Source: Prevotellaceae bacterium UBA6858 | Lineage (GTDB): Bacteria; Bacteroidota; Bacteroidia; Bacteroidales; Bacteroidaceae | Reading direction: 5' to 3' | DNA length: 9,487 bases | Assembly (NCBI GenBank): GCA_002451695.1 | Contig: DKDC01000008.1 | Span: 1 to 9,487, forward strand | In this document: one piece after another, positions 1 to 6,067 of the stretch | Layout: the number at the start of each line of letters is the position of its first letter | Position numbering within the stretch: position 1 is the first letter of the stretch | Program-made: the position numbers and the translations under genes | Notes under the pieces: generated by a model | The model's input: only the letters and a program-made list of their open reading frames with translations | What the model was told of the DNA's origin: nothing | Databases searched by the model: none

Positions 1-20
1 CGTATGCAATACGCCCCTAC
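1..20. repeat. Half of a GC-rich palindromic intergenic repeat at the window edge
   Basis: The window opens with CGTAT, three bases (GCA), then ATACG, a perfect 5-bp inverted repeat at 1-5 and 9-13. It is followed by CCCCTAC (14-20). Read on the minus strand this is GTAGGGG, then CGTAT and ATACG. That is the form of a larger palindrome (GGGGCGTAT...ATACGCCCC) whose other GC-rich arm would lie just outside the window. From memory, similar GTAGGGGCG-type palindromes are dispersed in intergenic DNA of several gut bacteria, but I cannot check copy number here. The inverted repeat is seen directly; the outer arm is inferred. Confidence 0.45.
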
Positions 21-70
21 AATTATCGCAAAACCATAATTGCCCATCCTTTCCCAAACACCCCGAAAAA

Positions 71-133
71 TACATTTGACGTGGGAAAAACTACATTGGA
101 CGTAGGAAAAATTATGTCTGATGTAATTCAAAC
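71..133. repeat. 21-bp tandem repeat array (three units)
   Basis: Three consecutive 21-bp units start at 71, 92 and 113. Each begins TACAT or TATGT and ends in a short A-run plus C or T. Units 1 and 2 match at 18 of 21 positions; unit 3 is diverged (12 of 21 against unit 1). A fourth start, TACATCAGAC at 134, continues the phase but then changes into a T-run. The spacing of 21 bp is two turns of B-DNA, so equivalent positions lie on one helical face. Unit 3 and the start of unit 4 together form the terminator-like hairpin at 116-143. No coding function is likely. Confidence 0.7.
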
Positions 134-150
134 TACATCAGACCTTTTTT
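116..150 (+). terminator. Terminator-like hairpin with T6 tail
   Basis: A perfect 10-bp stem pairs GTCTGATGTA (116-125) with TACATCAGAC (134-143) across an 8-base loop. One C and six T residues (145-150) follow. This is the form of a Rho-independent terminator for + strand transcription, presumably ending a gene left of the window. The stem is only 40% GC, so strength is uncertain. The T-run and the right stem arm belong to the segment repeated in inverted orientation at 9443-9487. Confidence 0.55.
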
Positions 151-177
151 CACCAGTTGCAAGTCTCTGGAAAACAA
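133..177 (+). repeat. Left copy of a 45-nt inverted repeat flanking the operon
   Basis: This segment starts CTACATCAGACC, continues through TTTTTTCA and TTGCAAGT, and ends near AAAACAA. Its reverse complement is found at 9443-9487. Aligned without gaps, 38 of 45 positions agree; the first 20 are identical, followed by a 4-base mismatch block and another identical block (TTGCAAGT). Allowing a 2-base gap, a further block (ACAAAG, 186-191) also matches. Conservation of the T-run and of the sequence downstream of it suggests a family of related elements and not just a chance hairpin. Confidence 0.75.
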
Positions 178-186
178 AATGTTATA

Positions 187-216
187 CAAAGCAATCTCCG
201 TACGGCTATTGCTTTG
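187..216. repeat. Hairpin with 9-bp perfect stem
   Basis: CAAAGCAAT (187-195) pairs perfectly with ATTGCTTTG (208-216). The 12-base loop contains a nested CCGTACGG palindrome (198-205). A second small inverted repeat overlaps it: CTTTGA (212-217) and TCAAAG (221-226) around AAC. The two are mutually exclusive because they share 212-216. No T-run follows, so this is not a terminator. It may be part of a structured RNA or of a dispersed repeat; I cannot tell which. Confidence 0.5.
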
Positions 217-232
217 AAACTCAAAGTCTTGT

Positions 233-259
233 GCGATTTTTCGCGATTTTCGCGATTTC
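233..259. repeat. 9-bp tandem repeat, three units (CGCGATTTT type)
   Basis: Three adjacent 9-mers read GCGATTTTT (233-241), CGCGATTTT (242-250) and CGCGATTTC (251-259). It is a short low-complexity array with alternating CG-rich and T-rich blocks. Function unknown; it lies within the structured non-coding region before sbcD. Confidence 0.55.
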
Positions 260-281
260 GTGAGGAATATGGCTGAGGCGT

Positions 282-302
282 GGTGTGCAAACACACCTTT
301 TT
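282..302 (+). terminator. Rho-independent terminator-like hairpin
   Basis: GGTGTG (282-287) and CACACC (292-297) form a perfect 6-bp stem around the tetraloop CAAA. TTTTT (298-302) follows directly. It is compact, fairly GC-rich and on the + strand, a textbook intrinsic terminator shape. It lies about 107 bases before the sbcD start and upstream of the proposed sbcD promoter. No convincing + strand gene sits between it and the earlier terminator at 116-150, so it may end a short non-coding transcript or act as a second barrier to read-through. Confidence 0.6.
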
Positions 303-312
303 GAGAATGCGT

Positions 313-333
313 TTTTCAATGCGCCATTGAAAA
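313..333. repeat. Perfect 9-bp inverted repeat just upstream of the sbcD promoter
   Basis: TTTTCAATG (313-321) and CATTGAAAA (325-333) are exact reverse complements around CGC. The repeat ends 16 bases before the proposed -33 element. Its near-symmetric form would suit a dimeric DNA-binding protein, but it could equally be another hairpin of the repeat-rich region. No T-run of terminator type follows (only four T). Operator function is inference. Confidence 0.5.
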
Positions 334-349
334 TTTTGTGCGGAAGGCA

Positions 350-382
350 TTGCACTCCGCTATGAAAAAACTTTTATCTTTG
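350..382 (+). promoter_or_regulatory. Putative Bacteroidota promoter for the sbcD operon
   Basis: TATCTTTG at 375-382 matches the Bacteroidota sigma-ABfr -7 consensus TAnnTTTG exactly. A TTG at 350-352 lies 22 bases upstream, near the expected position of the -33 TTTG element though with a long spacer. Transcription would then start near 389, giving a leader of about 20 bases before the ATG at 410. There is no Shine-Dalgarno motif before that ATG, as is common in this phylum. Confidence 0.6.
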
Positions 383-409
383 TATGCGGTATAACTTGGC
401 TACTGAAAC

Positions 410-1657
410 ATGAAGATAATACATACTGCCGACTGGCATATCGGCAACACGTTTTACGGTTACGACCGCTCTGACGAACACCGCCACTTCCTTAACTTCC
501 TTCTTCAGACAATAAGGGAACACGAAGCGGACGCGCTAGTGGTGGCAGGGGACGTGTTTGACAACCCCAACCCGTCGGCGGAGGCGCAGCGCATATACTA
601 CGGCTTTCTCAGCCGCGCCGTTGTGGAGAACCCGGGATTGCAGATTGTCGTAATCGCCGGAAACCACGACAGTGCGGCGCGCCTTGAGGCTTCCGCCCCG
701 ATACTCGCCCCACAGGGCATACAGGTGCGCGGATGCCTGCACACCGACGACAAGGGCAATCCCAAGCTCGAAGAGCTTATGATACCCTTGCACTCACGCC
801 ATGACGCCGATGATGAAGTTGTGTGCCTCGCCGTGCCTTTCCTGCGCCAGCCGGAACTGCCGCGTGAGGGTTCCTTCAGCAAAAGCATGGGGAAGTTCTT
901 CCAGACGCTAATAAGCGAGGCGCGGCACGACTACGGCAAAAAACGGCGCATGATGCTTGCCGCGCATTTCTACGCCACCGGCAGCGAGATAAGCGGCGAG
1001 GAACACAGCGAGCGCATCATCATAGGGGGCGAGGAAAACGTTGACGCCTCAAAGTTCTGCGGCGACATGAGCTACGTGGCTCTCGGACATATACACAAGG
1101 CGCAGTGCGTGGCGGGATTTGACCACGCCCGCTATTCGGGTTCGGCACTGCCGATGTCGTTTGGCGAAAGGGGCTACAGGCACGGCGTCAATGTGGTGAA
1201 CATAGGCACGGACGGCACAGTTACCCTAAACCCTGTGGAATACGTTCCCCTAAGAACGCTCGTCACCATTCCGCAAAAGGGGACTGCAACCCCCGAAGAA
1301 GCCATTGAAGCGGCGAAGTCGCTGCCCAAGGCCGGAAAGAAAGACGACAGCTCGTCCTGTCCGTATGTCGAAGTGCGTCTTGGGGAAATCCCCGACCCGG
1401 CAACGGTGCACTCCATCAAGGAAGCCTTTGAGGGGCGCGCCGCCATGCTTTGCGCAATCCGCAACATGAACATCGCGACAACAGACCGCGAGAGGCTGGA
1501 AACGGCAACAGAGGAGCAGCTGCGCCGGCTCGACCCGCTGCTCATGGCAAAAGCCATATACAAAAGCCGCTGCGGCGGCGGGGAAATGCCACAGGCACTT
1601 GCGGACAAATTCAACGCCGCCGTGAAAATTGCCAGAGAAAACGAGGAGGACGAATAG
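410..1657 (+). CDS. sbcD: SbcD exonuclease subunit (Mre11-type nuclease)
   Basis: This is the metallophosphoesterase subunit of the SbcCD complex, which cuts DNA hairpins and degrades double-strand ends in the cytoplasm with ATP-dependent control by SbcC. The 415-residue protein is close to E. coli SbcD in size (about 400). Metal-binding motifs are in the right order: DWHIG (D8, H10), GDVFD (D48), GNHDS (N85, H86), AAHFYATG (H186) and GHIH (226-229). The phosphoesterase core covers roughly residues 1-235. The rest should be the capping and SbcC-binding part, which is less conserved. The ATG at 410 starts directly at the family-typical MKIIHTADWH. It is the first gene of the operon, with a promoter-like site at 350-382. 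The sbcC gene follows after 8 bases, as expected for an obligate complex. All catalytic residues I can check are present, so it should be active. Confidence 0.96.
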   Translation: MKIIHTADWHIGNTFYGYDRSDEHRHFLNFLLQTIREHEADALVVAGDVFDNPNPSAEAQRIYYGFLSRAVVENPGLQIVVIAGNHDSAARLEASAPILAPQGIQVRGCLHTDDKGNPKLEELMIPLHSRHDADDEVVCLAVPFLRQPELPREGSFSKSMGKFFQTLISEARHDYGKKRRMMLAAHFYATGSEISGEEHSERIIIGGEENVDASKFCGDMSYVALGHIHKAQCVAGFDHARYSGSALPMSFGERGYRHGVNVVNIGTDGTVTLNPVEYVPLRTLVTIPQKGTATPEEAIEAAKSLPKAGKKDDSSSCPYVEVRLGEIPDPATVHSIKEAFEGRAAMLCAIRNMNIATTDRERLETATEEQLRRLDPLLMAKAIYKSRCGGGEMPQALADKFNAAVKIARENEEDE

Positions 1658-1665
1658 TAAGAGCC

Positions 1666-4600
1666 ATGTACATACGCAAGATAATCATAAACAACATAAC
1701 TTCGCTCAAAGGCGAACACGTAATAGATTTCACCCAAGAGCCATTGCGCTCGGCCGACCTCTTTGCCATAACAGGCGACACGGGAGCCGGAAAGTCAACC
1801 ATACTCGACTGCATCTGCCTGGCCCTATACAACCGCGCCCCGCGCTTCGCGCTGCGCGAGCGGAATGTGTCGCCGGTTGCCGCGCCCGACAAAGGCACGG
1901 CGGCGAAACTCCACAGCTATGACACGCGCAACGTGATGCGCCGTGGGGAGACGGAAGGCTCGTGCGCCGTGGAGTTCATAACCCGCGAGGGGACTTTTGT
2001 CGCCACGTGGAGCGTGAGGGTGAAGCGCACCGGGACTTTCGACACCGTTTCGCGCTCGCTTGTGCAGACGGAGCCGAAAAGGAAAACGTATGACCCGCGC
2101 GATGTGCAGGACGAGATATTGCGCCTTGTGGGACTTGACTACGAGCAGTTCACACGCACGGTAATCCTCGCCCAAAACAGTTTTGCGAACTTCCTGCGCG
2201 CACGCCGCGACGAGAAATCAAAACTGCTGGAAAAAATCACCGGGACGGAAATATACAACAAGATTTCCTCCGTTATATACACTCAGAACCAAAAGGCGGG
2301 AGAAGATTTCAGACTAAGACAGGCGGAATACCAGCACTACGAGAAAGAGACCCTTGACGAAACCACACTGAAGGAAACCGGCAACCGCAAAAACCTTGCG
2401 GAATCACAACTGAAGCTGCTTGACCAGAAAACAGAATACCTGAAAAAACAGCTTGCATGGTACGACACCTACGAGGAGCTTGAAGCCAAAGCCGCAGCCG
2501 CAACCGAAGCCTACAACAAGGCAAACCGCGCAAATGTGGACATGACGCTGAAACGCGAAAAGCTACAGCGTTACGACGACGTGGCAGAAATAAGGGACAA
2601 GGTCGTCTCCGCGCAAAGGGACGACATAAAAATAGCCGAAACCCAAAACAGTCTGGAGCGTCTGTCAAAAGAGAAAGACGAAAAGGCACGCGGAAAAGCC
2701 GCAGCGTCATCGGCGCTTGACGAGGCAAAAAAGGAGTTTTCAAAATACGACAGCTCACTGCGGCAGCAAGAGCCGCTGTTCAAAAAAGCGCACGAAATAC
2801 TGCGCGAAATAGAAATATGCGAAAGCACAAGGAATGAAAAAGCCGCAGAACTTGAACAGAAAAGGAAAGAAGTTGCTGAAATAGAAAAGAAAATCGCCGA
2901 AAACCTTAAATGCCAGAAAGCATTCGAGGGACAGGCGGAAAACTGCAAAAACGCCATGCAGTCGCTGCAGTCCCACCAGGCCATGTTCGAACAATACGGT
3001 TCTGTGCTTGAAAAAATAAGGACATACGGCACACTGCTCTCGGAATCTGAAAACATGAAAAAGCGGCAGAGTGTGATAAACGCCGAACTGGAAACGCTGA
3101 AAACCGCGCTCGAGAAGATTGACAGCGAGATAAGCTCGGCCCTTCAGCAAAAGGAATCGCTCGAGCAGGGAAGGACGCAGCTACAGAACAGCGTGCTTGG
3201 CGTTGACAACAGTATGCTGCAAGACGATTACAACAAGGCTTTCACCCAAAAGACAAGCCTCCAAGGCGCAAAACGCCTTTGGGAGACGCTCTCCGCCGAA
3301 TACGAGGACAACGAGCGGAACGAAAGCGCAATCTCGAGCGTGAGCATAACCATAGAGGCACGCAAAAGCCAGCTGCGCGACCTTGAGATGGAAACCACAA
3401 AATGCAGGCAGATATACGAGATACACGAAAAGTATTTCAACATGGGACAGGCCGACAACGTGAAAGAACTGCGCCGTAACCTGAAAGAAGGCGAGCCTTG
3501 TCCCGTATGCGGCGCAACGCACCACCCGTATCACAGTGAAACCGAACAGCGTCTGAACGAGGTGGTGAGCAACGCCGAACGCTCACGTGATGAAGCCCGC
3601 GAAAGATACAACGCCAGCGAGGAAAAGTTCAGCAACATGAAGACCATGCAAAGTTCTGACGCTGAAAAATACCGCAGTCTGTTGAAAAAGCGCGATGAAA
3701 TAGACGCGAGAATAAAAAAATACCGCAAGGAATGGGAACTGCTGTATGCCCAGCTCGACAAGACCTTTTCCGACAGTTCCGGCAAGGTGGACGCGGCGGC
3801 AAGGCGCATTATAATAATACAGTTGCTTGAAAACGCGGAAAAGGCGGCGGAATACACCCGCAAACGTCTTGACGAGTACAACAAATGCCACGCGGAAATA
3901 GAGCGTTGCACGCAAAGCATGGAGAAAATCTCAAACACCCTCGCCGAACTTCAGAAAAAACGCTCCGACATGCTTATGAACAAAGGCGTGGACGAGGGCA
4001 ACCTTGCCACCATTGCCGAAAGCATAAACGGCAATTCCGACAACGCCCACGAAATATACCTTGATTTGGAAAAGTTCCTGACTGTGGCCGACTGGCGGCA
4101 GCTTATACGCGAAAATCCAAAACTGCTGCGCGAGCGGATTTCAGAGTTCTACAACAAATGGAACGAATGCCGCGAAAACATAAAGAAAATCGAGGAGAGT
4201 AAAGGCGAAACTGAAAACGAAGTGAAAATGCTCAGGCAAAGCCTACAGGCAGCCAGCGAAGCAATCCACGGACTTAACGCCAAAATCGAGGAGATTGACA
4301 ACATGGTCTCCGCAAACAAAAACAGCATTTACAAGATGTTTGGCGACGAAAGCCCCATTGAGACCGAAGAAAACCTGCACAAGCGCATGGAAGCCGCCCG
4401 AAAGGACGTGGAAGAAAAGACAGCTTCCCTTCACGATGCGGAAAAGGCTCTCGGGACTGTGAACGCGCAACACAGGCAGCTGTCAGAGGAACTTCGGAAA
4501 CTCGAAGAGGAAAAACTGCGCACAAGCACCGAAATAGACACATGGATTTCCGCGTTCAACCAAAACCATTCCTCGGTGCGCTTTAACGAACTTGCGGAAA

Positions 4601-5424
4601 TTTTCAACTCAAGTTACGACTGGAACTCCATGCGCACCGAACTGAAAAAGGTGGAAAACGAGTTTTCCTTGGCCTGCGACAGAATGGAGGCGGCACAAGC
4701 GCAACTCAATGCTTGGCAGTCGCGCCCAGAACACCCCGACAGGACATTTGAAACCCGCAGAAGCATTTCCTCCGACATAGAGACGACGCGCCAAAAGCGG
4801 GAACAGGTGCAGAAAGAACTGGACGATATAAAAATTGGGCTTTCACGCCACGAGGAAGGGACGAAAAAGATGAGGGAAATGAAGCCCGGGCTTGACGAAC
4901 TTGAAAAGAACTCACGCGAATGGGCAAAGCTAAACGATTTGATAGGCTCTGCAAACGGAATGGCCTTCAGCCGCGTGGCCCAAAATTCTACTCTAAGGCT
5001 TCTTGTGGACCACGCAAATTCCCAACTGGCGTTGTTTTCGCCGCGCTACCGTTTGCGCAAAGCCGAAGACTCACTTGACCTCGAAATAACCGACCGCTAC
5101 ATGAGCGATGAAAGCCGCCCGGTGTCCAGTCTTTCGGGCGGGGAAACTTTTGTGGTTAGCCTTGCGCTTGCGCTCGGCTTGTCATCCCTCTCAAACGGTC
5201 GCCTGTCAATCGGCAGCCTGTTTATCGACGAAGGCTTCGGCAACCTTGACAACGAAAGTCTCGACATGGTTATACACGCATTGGGAAGCCTCAACGCCCA
5301 AGGGCGCAAAGTCGGGATAATAAGCCATACGCAACAAATCCGCGACAACATATTCCCCCAGATACAGGTTGTGCACAAAAACGCGGCAGACAGCCTTAGC
5401 ACAATACGAACTGTGTCATTCTAA
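1666..5424 (+). CDS. sbcC: SbcC exonuclease ATPase subunit (Rad50-type SMC protein)
   Basis: This is the ATPase partner of SbcD. ATP binding joins the two heads and gates the nuclease, while long coiled coils tether DNA ends. Visible parts of the 1252-residue protein: Walker A GDTGAGKST (37-45), Q-loop in VILAQNSF (Q170), coiled coil rich in E, K and Q from about 190, zinc-hook CPVC (612-615) almost exactly in the middle, a second coiled-coil arm to about 1080, ABC signature LSGGE (1156-1160), Walker B and D-loop in LFIDEGFGNLD (1185-1195), and H-loop H1221. It is about 200 residues longer than E. coli SbcC (1048), mostly in the arms. I chose the ATG at 1666, eight bases after the sbcD stop, because MYIRKIIINNITSLKG is the usual family N-terminus; the frame stays open upstream to 1450, but that part overlaps sbcD and does not resemble SbcC. 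An AGGAGG at 1644-1649 is too distant to be a good ribosome site. Confidence 0.96.
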   Translation: MYIRKIIINNITSLKGEHVIDFTQEPLRSADLFAITGDTGAGKSTILDCICLALYNRAPRFALRERNVSPVAAPDKGTAAKLHSYDTRNVMRRGETEGSCAVEFITREGTFVATWSVRVKRTGTFDTVSRSLVQTEPKRKTYDPRDVQDEILRLVGLDYEQFTRTVILAQNSFANFLRARRDEKSKLLEKITGTEIYNKISSVIYTQNQKAGEDFRLRQAEYQHYEKETLDETTLKETGNRKNLAESQLKLLDQKTEYLKKQLAWYDTYEELEAKAAAATEAYNKANRANVDMTLKREKLQRYDDVAEIRDKVVSAQRDDIKIAETQNSLERLSKEKDEKARGKAAASSALDEAKKEFSKYDSSLRQQEPLFKKAHEILREIEICESTRNEKAAELEQKRKEVAEIEKKIAENLKCQKAFEGQAENCKNAMQSLQSHQAMFEQYGSVLEKIRTYGTLLSESENMKKRQSVINAELETLKTALEKIDSEISSALQQKESLEQGRTQLQNSVLGVDNSMLQDDYNKAFTQKTSLQGAKRLWETLSAEYEDNERNESAISSVSITIEARKSQLRDLEMETTKCRQIYEIHEKYFNMGQADNVKELRRNLKEGEPCPVCGATHHPYHSETEQRLNEVVSNAERSRDEARERYNASEEKFSNMKTMQSSDAEKYRSLLKKRDEIDARIKKYRKEWELLYAQLDKTFSDSSGKVDAAARRIIIIQLLENAEKAAEYTRKRLDEYNKCHAEIERCTQSMEKISNTLAELQKKRSDMLMNKGVDEGNLATIAESINGNSDNAHEIYLDLEKFLTVADWRQLIRENPKLLRERISEFYNKWNECRENIKKIEESKGETENEVKMLRQSLQAASEAIHGLNAKIEEIDNMVSANKNSIYKMFGDESPIETEENLHKRMEAARKDVEEKTASLHDAEKALGTVNAQHRQLSEELRKLEEEKLRTSTEIDTWISAFNQNHSSVRFNELAEIFNSSYDWNSMRTELKKVENEFSLACDRMEAAQAQLNAWQSRPEHPDRTFETRRSISSDIETTRQKREQVQKELDDIKIGLSRHEEGTKKMREMKPGLDELEKNSREWAKLNDLIGSANGMAFSRVAQNSTLRLLVDHANSQLALFSPRYRLRKAEDSLDLEITDRYMSDESRPVSSLSGGETFVVSLALALGLSSLSNGRLSIGSLFIDEGFGNLDNESLDMVIHALGSLNAQGRKVGIISHTQQIRDNIFPQIQVVHKNAADSLSTIRTVSF

Positions 5425-5436
5425 AAAACTGTAACA

Positions 5437-6027
5437 ATGAAAAAACTGGTTTTCGCCACAAACAACGCTCACAAACTTGAAGAAATACGCGCCATTCTCG
5501 GCTCGAAAATAGAAATTCTCAGCTTGGCAGACATCGGCTGCGAAGCCGACATACCCGAAACCGCCGACACGCTCGAGGGCAACGCCCTTATAAAGGCGCG
5601 TTACATTTACGACAACTACAAGCTCGACTGCTTCGCCGATGACACGGGACTTGAGGTTGACGCACTCGACGGTCTTCCCGGCGTTCACACCGCGCGCTAC
5701 GCCTACCCCGACCGCCACGATCCCGAAGCCAATATGGTGAAACTGCTTGACGCTTTAAGAGAAAATAACGACCGCAATGCAAGATTTCGCACAGTTATTG
5801 CGTTAATAGAGAAAGGCAAGGAACATCTTTTCGAGGGTGTTGTCGAAGGCGTTATCGCACGCGGGAAAAGCGGGACGGAAGGTTTTGGCTACGACCCGGT
5901 GTTTATTCCCGAAGGGCAGCAAAAGACTTTCGCCGAACTCGGGGAGGACATAAAGAACTCTATGAGCCACCGCGCACGAGCCGCGCAGAAACTTGCCGGA
6001 TACCTTGCCTCGCGCCACGAATGCTGA
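5437..6027 (+). CDS. rdgB: Non-canonical purine NTP pyrophosphatase (RdgB/HAM1 family)
   Basis: The enzyme hydrolyses dITP, ITP and XTP to monophosphates and pyrophosphate, so that deaminated purines are not built into DNA or RNA. It acts in the cytoplasm, usually as a dimer with Mg2+. The 196 residues match the family length (E. coli RdgB 197). Family motifs seen: FATNNAHKLEEI (6-17, with K13 for phosphate binding), ETADTLEGNALIKA (41-54), FADDTGLEVDAL (66-77, with the catalytic Asp pair D68-D69), GLPGVHTARYA (79-89), GFGYDPVF (149-156) and SHRARA (177-182). The start at 5437 lies 12 bases after the sbcC stop, in an A-rich setting without a Shine-Dalgarno. In E. coli, loss of rdgB makes cells depend on recombination repair, so an operon with sbcCD makes biological sense, although I know of no direct link between these enzymes. 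Confidence 0.95.
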   Translation: MKKLVFATNNAHKLEEIRAILGSKIEILSLADIGCEADIPETADTLEGNALIKARYIYDNYKLDCFADDTGLEVDALDGLPGVHTARYAYPDRHDPEANMVKLLDALRENNDRNARFRTVIALIEKGKEHLFEGVVEGVIARGKSGTEGFGYDPVFIPEGQQKTFAELGEDIKNSMSHRARAAQKLAGYLASRHEC

Positions 6028-6067
6028 AGGCGCGTACAGGCACATTAACATAATAACATTACCAGAA

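Noticed and set aside
71..133. CRISPR array
   Set aside because: The 21-bp units abut with no spacers, the third is diverged, and no cas gene is present.
81..263. 60-codon open frame on the plus strand starting with GTG
   Set aside because: It starts inside the 21-bp array and reads through a terminator-like hairpin and the 9-bp repeat; no promoter or family similarity.
150..350. 66-codon open frame on the minus strand in the leader region
   Set aside because: It runs across several hairpins and the 9-bp tandem repeat, has no recognisable domain, and its composition follows the repeats. More likely a by-product of the structured non-coding region.
1450..1665. Extended N-terminus for SbcC
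   Set aside because: The extension lies inside sbcD in another frame and does not look like SbcC, whose family start is at 1666.
1174..1737. Long minus-strand open frames opposite sbcD, porZ and the acyltransferase (also 7046-7561 and 7964-8500)
   Set aside because: All lie antisense to genes with clear family motifs and show no domains of their own; they reflect the GC-biased third codon positions of the real genes.
5993..6067. Extended N-terminus for the PorZ-like protein
   Set aside because: It overlaps the end of rdgB and would bury the signal peptide that begins at 6068.
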